DNA from: Saprospiraceae bacterium
GTDB taxonomy: Bacteria; Bacteroidota; Bacteroidia; Chitinophagales; Saprospiraceae
Length of the DNA stretch: 64,000 bases
Assembly (NCBI GenBank): GCA_016715405.1
Contig: JADKAE010000015.1
Location: 124,001 to 188,000 of the forward strand
Reading direction: 5' to 3'
Below are positions 1-10,300 of this stretch, piece after piece (position 1 is the first letter of the stretch; each line of letters begins with the position of its first letter). Both the position numbers and the translations under genes were made by a program. Under the pieces are notes generated by a model, which was not told where the DNA came from, searched no databases, and worked only from the letters and a program-made list of their open reading frames with translations.

Positions 1-551
1 CCCCAGAGTTCGTCGATGTCGAGTTCGTGTAGGATATCGTGGCCGGGGTCGAGGTAAAACACACCTTCGACGGTCCTTTTTTTGGCGATGTGGTTGGCGA
101 GCTTGGCCAGGGTTTTGGTGGGCGCCAGGCCCACGGAGACTGGGATGCCGGTCCACTTCAGCACCTTGCCACGCAGATTGCGGGCGTAGTCGGTGAGGCT
201 GCTTTCGGTTTGCTGGTAAAACATCAACTCCAGGAAAGCCTCGTCGATTGAGTAGACCTCCACGTCGGCGCAGTGGTCCTGCAGGATACTCATCACCCGC
301 TCCGACATATCGCCGTAAAGCGCGTAATTGCTGGAGAACACCGCCACCTCCCCTTTTTGGATCAGCTCGCGCAGTTTGAACAGCGGCTCGCCCATGGGGA
401 TGCCCAGGGCTTTGGCCTCGTTGCTGCGGGCCACCACGCAGCCGTCGTTGTTGGAGAGCACCACCAGCGGCTTGTTTTCCAGTTTCGGGTTGAAGACCCG
501 CTCGCAGCTCGCGTAAAAATTGTTGCAATCCACCAGGGCAAAGAGGCTCAT
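1..551 (-). CDS. umuC: Y-family DNA polymerase V catalytic subunit UmuC (C-terminus beyond window)
   Basis: Error-prone translesion polymerase that copies past DNA lesions together with processed UmuD. The minus-strand reading begins MSLFALVDCNNFYASCERVF, the hallmark N-terminus of the family with the first catalytic aspartate in VDCNNFYASCE; it continues through SNNDGCVVARS, a GDMSERVM segment and VYSIDEAFLE, which carries the second acidic pair (D-E) of the palm active site, then the VSVGLAPTKTLAKLANHIAKK fingers/thumb region. About 183 codons are inside the window, out of roughly 420 for a full protein. The start codon overlaps the umuD stop as ATGA, so the two are translationally coupled. 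Family assignment is secure; mutagenesis function is inferred from the family. Confidence 0.95.
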   Translation of the reverse strand, partial: MSLFALVDCNNFYASCERVFNPKLENKPLVVLSNNDGCVVARSNEAKALGIPMGEPLFKLRELIQKGEVAVFSSNYALYGDMSERVMSILQDHCADVEVYSIDEAFLELMFYQQTESSLTDYARNLRGKVLKWTGIPVSVGLAPTKTLAKLANHIAKKRTVEGVFYLDPGHDILHELDIDELW

Positions 552-997
552 AACTCGTAGGGTTTGTGTACCACGTAAGTCACCACGCCCCAGATCACCA
601 CCTCCATGCCTTCGAGTAGTTCGATGAGCTCGTAGCCGGGGTTTTCCGGTTTGAGGTACCAGCGGCCGGCTACCCTGATCAGGCGTTTGACCGTAAAGCC
701 CTCGTCGAGGTAGGCGATCACCACGTCGCCTGCTTTGTATTCGAGCGAGCGGTCCACCACCAGGATATCGCCTTCGTAGATGCCGGCGCCGGTCATCGAG
801 TCGCCTTCGACCTCCACAAAAAACGTGGCCGCCCGGTTGCGGATGCAGTATTCGTTGAGGTCCAGGCGTTTTTGCAGGTAGTCGTCGGCCGGAGAAGGGA
901 ATCCGGCAGCCACAGCTGAAAACAAAGGCAGTTGAAGCGATAGCCTCGCTATTGGGATCACGGGCACTACGATGCCCTTCCCTTCAGTTTTACTCAT
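548..997 (-). CDS. umuD: UmuD-like self-cleaving S24 peptidase (LexA-type serine/lysine fold)
   Basis: Accessory subunit of DNA polymerase V that is activated by self-cleavage on the RecA filament. 149 residues, close to the family norm of about 140. The cleavage pair is Ala31-Gly32 in AVAAGFPSPADDY. The catalytic serine is Ser67 in VEGDSM and the lysine Lys104 in FTVKRL; their spacing of 37 residues is the same as Ser60/Lys97 of the E. coli protein. The gene lies directly before umuC with a 4-base overlap, forming an operon. An AT-rich near-palindrome 44-67 bases upstream (1041-1064) recurs upstream of parE and may be an SOS-type operator (inference). There is no N-terminal DNA-binding domain, so this is UmuD rather than LexA. 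Confidence 0.95.
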   Translation of the reverse strand: MSKTEGKGIVVPVIPIARLSLQLPLFSAVAAGFPSPADDYLQKRLDLNEYCIRNRAATFFVEVEGDSMTGAGIYEGDILVVDRSLEYKAGDVVIAYLDEGFTVKRLIRVAGRWYLKPENPGYELIELLEGMEVVIWGVVTYVVHKPYEL

Positions 998-1040
998 AGT
1001 AGTTGGAATTAGATTCCTTTTGTAAAATTTTGCGCAAGCA

Positions 1041-1064
1041 AATTAAAACATTTTGTTTTTAAAC
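1041..1064. promoter_or_regulatory. Near-palindromic AAACATTTTGTTT motif upstream of umuDC
   Basis: The stretch contains AAACATTTTGTTT, an inverted repeat, flanked by AATTA and TTAAA. An almost identical stretch, reverse-complemented, lies 60-82 bases upstream of parE at 53651-53673. Here it sits 44-67 bases upstream of the umuD start. The shared position and sequence suggest a regulator-binding site; AT-richness makes chance similarity possible. Confidence 0.35.
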
Positions 1065-1126
1065 AGCGATATTTTTTTTCCCCAACCCGCCACTCATCGA
1101 AAATCTATCCGGAGATGTCTATCACT

Positions 1127-1160
1127 TTTTAATTTCTATCAATAGTGTCGTACTTTTGTA
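1127..1160 (+). promoter_or_regulatory. Bacteroidota-type promoter for the 1183 gene
   Basis: TACTTTTG at 1151-1158 fits the Bacteroidota -7 consensus TAnnTTTG, and a TTTC at about 1132-1135 stands in the -33 position. The start codon follows about 25 bases downstream of the -7 box. Confidence 0.5.
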
Positions 1161-1182
1161 CCATTAAATAAATGCAACCACT

Positions 1183-1617
1183 ATGCAACAAAAGTCGCCC
1201 AATTTGAACGGCAATCCGGTGAACTCCATCGTGGGTATCGTCCTGATGATCGTATTCCTCATAGGTATGTTTTATGTAGCCCAATTTGTGTTCCGCATAT
1301 TGTACTTTCTTGCGCCCTTTATGCTGATCGCTACGCTTATTATCAACTATCGCGTGGTGACGGGATACCTCCAATGGGTACTTGCACTCGTGAAACGCAA
1401 CCCCGTGATGGGTATCGGCGCAGGTATTCTGACGGTTTTAGGCTTCCCGATTATCTCCGCCTTTTTGCTGGCAAAAGCAATTATGCTGAAAAAGGTCGAC
1501 AAGGCGCAGGAAAAAGCACGCATCCGCCGCGAAGGCGAATTGATCGATTACGAGGAGGTGGACAGCGAAGAGCTGGTGCCGCCGATACAATACGAGGAAA
1601 AGCGGAGGAGGGAGTAG
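1183..1617 (+). CDS. Small three-helix membrane protein of unknown function
   Basis: 144 residues, not recognised as a named family. After a short polar N-terminus there are three hydrophobic segments: about residues 15-37 (IVGIVLMIVFLIGMFYVAQF), 39-55 (ILYFLAPFMLIATLII) and 75-95 (MGIGAGILTVLGFPIISAFLL), followed by a charged tail rich in Lys/Arg and Glu (about residues 98-144), presumably cytoplasmic. It is preceded by a good Bacteroidota promoter and followed by the AGAGAAC tandem-repeat hairpin, so it is probably a single-gene transcript. Divergent from umuDC. The function cannot be read from the sequence. Confidence 0.75.
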   Translation: MQQKSPNLNGNPVNSIVGIVLMIVFLIGMFYVAQFVFRILYFLAPFMLIATLIINYRVVTGYLQWVLALVKRNPVMGIGAGILTVLGFPIISAFLLAKAIMLKKVDKAQEKARIRREGELIDYEEVDSEELVPPIQYEEKRRRE

Positions 1618-1626
1618 TCCGTTGTC

Positions 1627-1789
1627 GGTTCTCTGTTATCCGTTATCCGTTGTCGGTTCTCCGTTTCTTATCTTTGCCAGTTAAACTTAACAGAGAACAG
1701 AGAACAGAGAACAGAGAACAGAGAACAGAGAACAGAGAACAGAGAACAGAGAACAGAGAACAGAGAACAGAGAACAGAGAACAGAGAAC
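1627..1789. repeat. Tandem CAGAGAA repeat (14 copies) with partial inverted arm
   Basis: A heptamer CAGAGAA is repeated 14 times without interruption from 1691 to 1788. The reverse complement GGTTCTCTGTTA occurs upstream at 1627-1638 and again in altered form near 1655, so the transcript can fold into a stem. It fills the 174-base gap between the membrane protein and the glycosyltransferase and ends four bases before the latter's ATG. One of the intergenic repeat hairpins described in the findings. Not a CRISPR: no spacers. Confidence 0.9.
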
Positions 1790-1791
1790 CC

Positions 1792-2901
1792 ATGCCCCTC
1801 CCCGATACATTCCTCCTCACTGCGATAGCCACCGGGTTAGCCTACCTGGTGGCTATCGGCTATATACGGATGTGGTGGCGCCGCCTACCGGAGTGGAGAC
1901 CGCCTGCGCAAGCCGCGCCCGAGTTGTTTATTTCGGTGATCGTGCCGGCCCGCAATGAAGCGGCGAACATCGAGGCTTGTTTACAATCGCTGCTTTCGCA
2001 AAGCTATCCCGCTTTTTTATACGAAATTATTGTAGTAGACGACCACTCGGAAGACGATACGGCGGTGCGCGCGCGGGCGCTGCACGACGGCCGCATCAGG
2101 GTGGTGACTGCGCCGGGCGCGCAAAAAAAGCAGGCCCTCGCCTACGGCGTATCGCTGGCGCGGGGCGAGCTCATTGCCACTACCGACGCCGATTGCCTGG
2201 CGCCGCCGCAATGGTTATCGTTGCTGGCTTCAGCGTATCAGGACAAGCAGCCGGCCTTCCTGGCCGCCCCGGTGGCCTTTCACGGCGAGCGCAACCTGCT
2301 CGGCTACTTCCAGTCGCTCGACTACCTGGGCATGATGGTGCTCACCGGCGCGGGCATCTACAGCGGCAAACTGCTGCTGGCCAACGGCGCCAACCTGGCG
2401 TACCCCAAAGCCGTATTTGAAGAAGTAGGCGGCTTTGCCGGTATCGACCACGTAGCCTCGGGCGATGATATGTTTTTATTGCAAAAAATTGCCCGCAGGT
2501 ACCCTGACCGTTTGTTTTTTATAAAAAATCCGGAAGCTACCATACTTACTCCTCCCCAGCCTTCCCTCGCCGGGTTCTGGGCGCAGCGGCTGCGCTGGGC
2601 CTCCAAGTCGTCGGCTTTTCGCGGCGGGCTTATGCTCGTATACCTTGCGCTGGTCTTCGTGGTGTGCTGGGGCATCCTGCTCGGATTGGCACTGGCGCCT
2701 TTTTCCGCCCTCGTTTTATTGGCTTTTAAACTACTTGCCGATTACGCCCTCTTAAGCGAAGCCTGCCGGTATTTTCACCGCACCGACCTTATGCGCTATT
2801 TTCTTCCCGCCCAACTGATGCACATCGCGTATATCGCGTTGATTGGGCTGGCGGGGCTGTTTGTGAGGCAGTACCGGTGGAAAGGGAGGGAGGTGAAATA
2901 G
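1792..2901 (+). CDS. Membrane-anchored family 2 glycosyltransferase
   Basis: GT2 enzyme (GT-A fold) that would transfer a sugar from a nucleotide donor to a polysaccharide or lipid at the inner membrane. 369 residues. An N-terminal membrane helix spans about residues 7-28. The catalytic domain starts near residue 45 with ISVIVPARNEAANIEACL. Metal and nucleotide contacts follow: VVDDHSEDDT, the DAD motif in TTDADCLAP, the acceptor-side GDD in ASGDDMFLL, and QRLRW, the processive-type QxxRW motif. Two or three more membrane helices lie at about residues 283-310 and 343-362. The exact substrate is not readable. A decayed copy of its 3' third is found at 21205-21562. Confidence 0.92.
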   Translation: MPLPDTFLLTAIATGLAYLVAIGYIRMWWRRLPEWRPPAQAAPELFISVIVPARNEAANIEACLQSLLSQSYPAFLYEIIVVDDHSEDDTAVRARALHDGRIRVVTAPGAQKKQALAYGVSLARGELIATTDADCLAPPQWLSLLASAYQDKQPAFLAAPVAFHGERNLLGYFQSLDYLGMMVLTGAGIYSGKLLLANGANLAYPKAVFEEVGGFAGIDHVASGDDMFLLQKIARRYPDRLFFIKNPEATILTPPQPSLAGFWAQRLRWASKSSAFRGGLMLVYLALVFVVCWGILLGLALAPFSALVLLAFKLLADYALLSEACRYFHRTDLMRYFLPAQLMHIAYIALIGLAGLFVRQYRWKGREVK

Positions 2902-2968
2902 TTTTTTTTAATCGCAGAGGTAAACGGAGTATTGCAGCGTTTTTTACCTGCAACACAACAATCCAACA

Positions 2969-3178
2969 TCAAACATTTGATAGCAGGCTTTTCAGCGTAA
3001 TCCAGCACTCGCCTTCTTCCCTGGAGTCCAGGATTTCGAGTAGGGGGTTGTAAATCATTAACAGTCGTCCGTCTGCCGCTTGGATATCAGGCACCCAATT
3101 GTCCCACACTTCGTCATAGGCAAACCGCACCCGAAAACATAGGAGGGAACAGCCCGCCGGCACAAAAAGAGAGGGCAT
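2969..3178 (-). pseudogene. Possible gene fragment (unrecognised)
   Basis: The minus-strand reading ends in FAYDEVWDNWVPDIQA...GRLLMIYNPLLEILDSREEGECWITLKSLLSNV, which has the composition of a real protein C-terminus. The only available ATG lies inside the terminator stem of the neighbouring gene, so the natural start is absent and this is either the tail of a lost gene or chance. The rest of the 2902-3160 gap shows nothing recognisable. Confidence 0.25.
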
Positions 3179-3203
3179 CGCTGTGTACGATGCCCTCTCT
3201 TTA
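3163..3203 (-). terminator. Rho-independent terminator after the 3232-4314 gene
   Basis: A perfect 13-bp stem (AGAGAGGGCATCG with its complement) around a 7-base loop at 3168-3200. Read on the minus strand it is followed by a run of five T. It sits about 30 bases past the stop of the T9SS cargo gene and would end the minus-strand operon. Confidence 0.85.
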
Positions 3204-3231
3204 TGTTAAAGAAATACTTCTCTAAGTCCGT

Positions 3232-4314
3232 TTAACGGTTCTCCCCAATCACCACCACCCGCTCCGAAAGCAGCTCCCGGCCATTAGAAGCCTGCAAGGT
3301 ATAATACCCGCCCGGCAAGTCCTCCGTTGATATGCGCATAAGGCCGTCCACATTGGAAAACTGCACCCGGCGCAGCACCCGCCCGGAGATATCCCGCAGG
3401 ATCAGCTCCGTTTCGCTCTCCGACCACTCCGCCGGCAAGCTCACCTCCATATATTCCCCCGCAGGATTGGGATACAAGGCCATATCGCGCTCTTTGCTCT
3501 CTGCCTTGACACTCACGACAGGCGAATACTCAAACGCGCCGTCGAAATCCACCTGCCGCAAACGGTAGTAATTCACTTCCGACTTGGGATGGCGATCCGT
3601 GAAGTCGTACGTCAACAAACCCGAATACGTGCCCGCTCCCGGTACCTTGCCCAAGACCTCGAAATCCCGGCCGTTGGTGGAGCGCTGTACTTCGAAGAAG
3701 TCGTTGTTCTGCTCGGAGGCAGTGGCCCACTCGAGGAGGACGTCGGCATCCTTGGGGGCGCCGCGGAAGTAGAGGAGTTCGATGGGGAGGAGCATCATGT
3801 TGAAAAGCTCAGGTAAGGTTGGGTAACCGTTCCCCGTTAAATTATAGACTGTATTAAAGTTCGTAAATCCTTGGATATATGGAGATTGAGGAATGAAATC
3901 ATATAATGTGCGCATTCCATCATTTGGAAATTGATAGTATTTCATGTCGGCAGCATTCCATACGACGAGAAAAAACTTTTCAGGATTACCCGGATAACCA
4001 TTAATACCAGCATCTACCATCGCACAATTAGGGGCGGCAGGAGGCACATTTTCGTCTGTATTAACTTGGGTTATTGGAATATAGGCGATTCCGCCTGAAA
4101 TATTTAAAAGGGAAGATCCAGCTAATATATTAGTTTCGTCGAATATAGCAATCCAAGAGCCGTTACTAGGAGTCACTCCGTTTATTTGAATGACACCCAA
4201 GAGTCCAAAAGCATCACCAGCGCAAGCCTGTGTTGTGTAGTTGAAACCTGGGGGTTGGGCATACAAACTAACACAAAAAAGAAGAGGTAGAATTGAAGAT
4301 AAGAAGTATTTCAT
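3232..4314 (-). CDS. Secreted protein with T9SS type A C-terminal sorting domain
   Basis: 360 residues. An N-terminal signal peptide (MKYFLSSILPLLFCVSLYAQ) is followed by a module of about 130 residues with no recognised family, containing GDAFGLLGVIQINGV and GSWIAIFDETN. From about residue 175 comes the stretch LLPIELLYFRGAPKDADVLLEWATASEQNNDFFEVQRSTNG..., the region that usually precedes a sorting signal in Bacteroidota surface proteins. The last 80 residues (LYPNPAGEYMEVSLP...LILRDISGRVL...LPGGYYTLQ) form the T9SS type A sorting domain. The protein is therefore exported by Sec and then by T9SS. It lies 81 bases downstream of the giant repeat protein, on the same strand, with a strong terminator after it; the two probably share a transcript. 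Confidence 0.88.
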   Translation of the reverse strand: MKYFLSSILPLLFCVSLYAQPPGFNYTTQACAGDAFGLLGVIQINGVTPSNGSWIAIFDETNILAGSSLLNISGGIAYIPITQVNTDENVPPAAPNCAMVDAGINGYPGNPEKFFLVVWNAADMKYYQFPNDGMRTLYDFIPQSPYIQGFTNFNTVYNLTGNGYPTLPELFNMMLLPIELLYFRGAPKDADVLLEWATASEQNNDFFEVQRSTNGRDFEVLGKVPGAGTYSGLLTYDFTDRHPKSEVNYYRLRQVDFDGAFEYSPVVSVKAESKERDMALYPNPAGEYMEVSLPAEWSESETELILRDISGRVLRRVQFSNVDGLMRISTEDLPGGYYTLQASNGRELLSERVVVIGENR

Positions 4315-4395
4315 TTTACTATGTTTGATTGGTAAAATAATTGGTAGAGAGAGGGCAAGAAACCGTTGGATTCAGTTCCTTGCCCTAGCTCAATC

Positions 4396-7300
4396 TCACT
4401 CTTGCCTTATGACCGGACGAATTGCTACAGGTTTTCCATTAACTCTGAGTTGTACAAAATACATCCCTGCATCCAGGTTCTTGCCATCCCAGTTGAATTC
4501 ATATCTGCCGACCCCTAACTCGCCATCCTCAAGAATTACCTCTACTTTTTGACCTAGCGTATTGAGTAGGTGGATGGCCACTCTACCACTAGAGTTGACA
4601 TCAAGTAAAAGATTAAGATTTGAGGAGAATGGATTGGGATATGCCTCGAAATCATTTAGAATGGCATCCTTAGTAACAAAAGCGTCCTCGGAAAATTTGA
4701 CTTCAACTAAGTTGATTCGTTTGTCTCCATAGAACACCAGCCCTACATCTATGACTTGTCCTTCAAATTGGAACAAAACTTTGTCGCCAGGTTGCAAATT
4801 GGAAGTTCCTTCGACAGTGGGATCGTAACCGTAAATTGGCGTAGTATAAAGGTACCCATTTGGCATGATCTCCATCTTTCCAAGGATTTCATTTCGCTCG
4901 GAAATCAGATACACCGTTTTACCAACAGCTGATGAGGGAAGATTTGAAACCGCAGCAACGATGTCGTAGTGAATCGACTTTGACTTTTGTTTCAACTCAT
5001 CTTCATTCCGTATCTCAAATTCATCACCTCCAAGCAACCAACCTGTGCCAGATACAGGATTTACAACCCTGATTTCGTAGCCAAGCCCATTATCAACACT
5101 AGTCAAAGTATTCAAGAATGGAGGCAGTGCAGGATCAAAGACTTTAAACCCATTGATAAAGCCTCTGGCAAAGAGAAGATTATTGGCTGAAATAAGATTG
5201 GCGAAGTATGCGGCAGGTGTAGAGCTGGCTTGAGGAACGTAAGCGACCAAATTTATCCCTGCATTCAGATTCTTTTTGAATGCCGGATCAATTGGCGTCC
5301 CACAGATAGTCAGCGTCGCAGGATTAATTACACGGACAAAGTAGCCCTCTCCCGGATTGATTTGAGTAAGGGTATTCAAGAAAGGAGGAAGGCTTGGATC
5401 AAAGACAACTACCCCTCCTGAACTGTTGCGTCCCTGAATAAACAGGAGATTATTAGAACTAATCAAGCTGGCAAAAACAGAAGCAATGGAATTATCGGCA
5501 GGAATGACATCGGTAGAGATCAAATTCAAACCAGCACTCAAACTAATATTATCACAAACCGTGAGCGGATTGAAAGTAACCACAATGTCCTCACAGTAAG
5601 TATCTGTTCCACAATCTCCTGTAACTTCCAGGCAAACCGTATAAGTACCCGAAGAAGCGTAAGTGTGCGATGGATTCTGATCTGCACTTGAAGTGTTATC
5701 TCCAAAAGTCCAGAACCACACTGAGGCATTACCCGTTGAGGCATCCGTAAAGTTGATCGTCAGGCCGTCCATGCTGCCCACAGCAGAATTGAAATCTGCC
5801 ACCGTCTCCTTCACTTCCACCACCAACTCATTCACCGTTTCACAACCCAGACGCGTTTCCGTCAGCGTCAGCGAGTAGGTGCCGGGGGTATTACCCCAGT
5901 TCACGCTTGCGGTGTTGCCGTCGAGCGGAGTGGTAATGGTACCGCCGCCGCTGAGCGCCCAGGCGTAGGTCACGCCGGGGTTGTTGGGTGTGGTGAGCGC
6001 GTAGTTGGCCGTACTATTGATACAGGGCATGTTGTTGCCGAGGATCGGATTGGCCGCCGGCGGCGCGATGATATTGAGGATGACATCTTCAAAATCAGAC
6101 GGGTTGGGGCACACGGTCGGGCCTACCACTACGGTGTAGCGGAAGGTGTAGTTGCCCGGCAGGGCGGTGCTCAGGTCGAGTTCGCCGGTGGCGGGGTTGA
6201 GGCCCGCGCCGCTGCTCGTGAGTTCGCTCCAGGCGCCACCGAGGTCGTATCCGTTCAGCAGCGTGAAGAGGTCGAAGTTCGTTTCGTCGGAACACACGTC
6301 ATTGTCGGCTACGATGTCAAACTGACCTGCATTGGCATTCGGCTGCACGATGACCGTCACGGTAGCCGATACGGGCGGACAAGCGCCATTGTCTATGGTA
6401 TAAGTAAACATATACGTACCGCCAACCGAGCCTGCCGGGTTGAAGTTCGGACCGATGAGGGTGCCGCCCGCCGGGTTGCTCATGGATGGCGTCCAGGTGC
6501 CGCCTGTCTGCGGCGAGCCGCCGAGCAAGCTGGTCAGGTTGATATTGCCGAAGGTCTCACAAACCGGACCGAAGCTGCCGTTCGTACCCGCATTGGGCAC
6601 GGGTTTCACTTCGATGTATATCTCTACCGGCTCCGACACACAACCGTTGACATCGTTTACCACCAATTCAAAGCAGATGAGGCCCGTAGTAGCCAAAGGC
6701 GATGAGGTATTGATGCTCAAAGTAGTGGTTGTGAACATAGTACCGGTCGGAGAAAGCGGGTTGAGCAAGCCGCCGCCGTTGATGCGGAAGTTGCTTGCCG
6801 TGGTGCCCAGGTAGGTCCATTTGTAGGACATGATAGCAGCACTACCCAGTGTCACACCCGGATCAATAATGGCTATGGTACCCCGGCAAATGGCCTCAGG
6901 CGTCGGGGCCGTGGAAGGCCGCGCCCAAACTTCAATTACCACAGTCACTGCATCGCCCTCGCAGCCGTCGGCGCTCACCGGCACGATGGTATAAGTTACC
7001 GTCTGGGTGCTGGTGGTCGCATTGCTGAAGGTACCGCTGATCGTGTTCGTGGGGCCGGCCAGCATCACTGTACCGCCTATGGTCATGTTGCCGCTGGTTT
7101 GCGTCAGACCCGGATCGGAGACCGTAGTGGTCACTTTGTACTGGTCTGCGGCTACGGATGAGCCGTTGGTATTCAAACCCACCGTGAAGCTGCCGTCGTC
7201 GCAAAGTTCCGTATCGGAAGGTGTGGCTACAGCTACCGGCTCTGGATTCACCGTGATGATCAATCCGAAGGATTCGCCTTCACACTCGCCGCCGTCAATG

Positions 7301-10300
7301 GCCTGGTTGCCGTTGAAGTTGATGAAAGGCGTGATCGTGGCGCTGATCACATAAGGAGCATTGGTCGTATTGACAATGTCCTGGTTGAAGGCCAACTGCC
7401 CGATGGGTGCGTAGAAAGTGGGGTTAATGCCCAGATTCAACACGTTGTCGGGGTCGTTCAATTGCACTTCCACCCACAGGTCTCTGCTTGGCGTCGGCGT
7501 CACGGTTGTAGTGCCCATTGCGGTCAGGTTTTCACCAGAGCAGATGGTCAGTTTGTAGTCGTCGCCCGATGGATGATTGTCGGCGTTGATGGTTTCATCC
7601 TGGTTGTTGTACGTCAGCACCAAGGAGGCCACGGGCGTGGGTTCCACCGTCACTACTACATCTACCACATCGCCGAAGCAACCGTTGGCACGGCGCGGAC
7701 GGATGGAGTAAGTCACCGTCAGCGGACCGTCGGTGTCGTTGGTCCAGATATCGTCCAGCAGGAACGGCGAGGTGAGGATGGTATTGGGCGTCACATTGCC
7801 CATACCTCCCAAAAGGCCAGGTTGTGCATTAATGGCGGTGATCTGATAACCGTTGGCCGTCTGGAAGCCGATGCTCGGATCGAGTGATAGCGTCAAATCG
7901 GTATTACCGCCGGAGCAGATGGTTTTGTCCAAATTCGGATTCAACACCGGTTCGGCGCGGATTTGGAACTCATAGACCACCGGATCGCTCGCACATCCGC
8001 CGGGTGTAACGCCTACAACGGTGTAGGAAACGGTTACACCGCCGCCGGTGAGGTTGGTATAGCTGTCGTTATTGAAGTAGCTCACCGGTACCGCATTGGC
8101 CGGGAAGGCCGCGTTACCGGGGTTGGGTATAAAATTCGGACTCATGCTCGAGAACGTCACGCTCGTCACATTGATATATCCGAGCGGCTGGGCATTGATA
8201 GAAGATATGCCGGGCCATACGCTGCCGAGCGTTTCGTCAGAACATAAAGCTATGGCCGCGCCGGGTACATTGAGTACCGGCTCCGGTGATACCGTGATGG
8301 TTACGGTGAAGGGATTGCCTTCGCAGCCATCGGCGCTCACAGGCACTACGGTATAGACTACGTTCACCGGTGCGATGTTCTGGTTGCGCCAGGCGTCATC
8401 GGCAATGACATTGGCCGCGAAGCCCATGCCCGTTATCGGAGCGCCGGCGGTAGCGATCAGGCCGTTGTTGAGGATGCTCGTGATGTTGTAGGTTGCCGCA
8501 GCCGTGCCGTTGGTGCTGGCGCCGAGGGTAAGGCCTGTCGGAACATCCGAACAAACGGCTTGCGCCTGATTGGCTACTACCGGCTCGGATTTGATCATGA
8601 CCGTCACGGTGAAGGGATCGCCTTCGCAACCTTCGTTGCTCACGGGTACAACGGTATAAACCACGTTCACGGTAGCGCCGGTGGTGTTGGTCCAGGCGTC
8701 ATCGGCTATTTCCGAATCGCTGAAACCGGTACCCGTCATCGGGGCGCCTGCGCTTGCCGTCAGGCCGTTGCTGTTGATGTTCGTGATGTTGTAATCAGCA
8801 GCAGCCACGCTCGTGCTTGCGCCCAGCGTAATGCCGATGGTTGCGTCGGAGCAGGCCATGCCGTTTTGTTCATCCACCACGGGTTCCGGGTTGATGGTCA
8901 CGGTGACGGTGAAAGGATCGCCTTCGCAGCCGTTGGCTACCGGTACAATGGTGTAAACTACATCCACCGGCGTGGTACCTGTATTGGTCCAGGCATCGGA
9001 TTCAATGGCGTCGGAGGCAAACCCTGAGCCGGTAGTCGGTCCGGAGGAAGCCGTCAACCCGCCGTCGTCGGTCACGGAGATGTTGTAAGAAGTTACCGCC
9101 GGGCCGTCAGGATCGTCGTTCAAAATTACGCTGATGGCCTCGTCGGAGCATACGGTAGCCATTTGGTCGGCTACATCCGGTTCGGCACTGATAGTCACCG
9201 TCACGGTGAAGGGATCGCCTTCGCAGCCGTCTGCGCTTACGGGCACTATCGTATATACTACGTCCAAGGGATCGGTAGTGGCATTGGTATAAATATCTCC
9301 TTCGATGGCATTGGCACTCAGACCGCTCAATGGCAGTGAACTGATGTCGAGGTTGCCTGCATCCGGCGTAAGCCCTACGGCTATGTCTACTGCCGTGATG
9401 GTATAAGAAGCGGCTGCCGGGCCGTCCACATCGTCGCCGAATACAGCGCCAATGGTCTCGTCGGAGCATACGCCGAGCGTTTGGCCGTCTACGACCGGTT
9501 CCGGTTTAATGGTCACGGTTACGGTGAAGGGATCGCCTTCGCAGCCGTCAGCGCTTACGGGTACTACCGTATAGATTACATCTACTGATGCATTGGTCGT
9601 ATTTGTCCAGGCATCATCGGCGATTTCCGAGTTGCTGAATCCGGTACCTGTTACGGGAGATCCGGCGCTAGCCGTCAGGCCGTTGCTGTTGATGTCCGTG
9701 ATGTTATAAGTAGCCGCAGCCACGCTCGTGCTCGCGCCGAGCGTAATGCCGATGGGGGCATCCGAGCATTGCATATCGGTTTGGTTGGCCACCACCGGTT
9801 CGGGATTCACAGTGATGGTGACGCCGAAAGGATTGCCCTGACAACCGTTGCTGCCCCAGGGAATCACCACATAGTTGACGTTTACCGGCAGGTTGCCTGT
9901 ATTGGTCCAGGTATCGTTCTGGATGGCAGTGTTGGGTTGGCCGTTGCCTACCATAGCATTGCCGGGTCCCGGAATCAGGCCGTTGGGCGTGATGCTGGTG
10001 ATCTGGTAGAAAGCCACTGCTGTGCTATTGAGCGAGGCGCCGAGCAGCAAGTTCAGCGCTTCATCGGAGCATACCGTTTTGGTCTGGAAAGCCACAATCG
10101 GTTCGGGCTGAATGGGCACGGTCACCGTAAAAGGATTGCCCTGGCAGCCATCAGCGCTCACCGGCACGATGGTATATACCACGTTGACCGTGGCGTTGGT
10201 CACGTTCGCCCATGCGTCATCGGCGATGACGTTGGCGGCCAAGTCGTTCGCTACGGTCGGAGAACCGGCACTGGATGTCAAGCCATTGGTATTGATGGCG

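Noticed and set aside
1129..1374. 81-codon minus-strand frame over the small membrane protein gene
   Set aside because: Antisense to a gene with a good promoter and membrane helices; composition is not protein-like.
1691..1788. CRISPR-like tandem repeat
   Set aside because: The 7-base word is repeated head to tail with no spacers and there are no cas genes.
2969..3178. Intact small gene starting in the terminator
   Set aside because: The ATG is inside the terminator stem of the neighbouring gene; kept only as a possible fragment.
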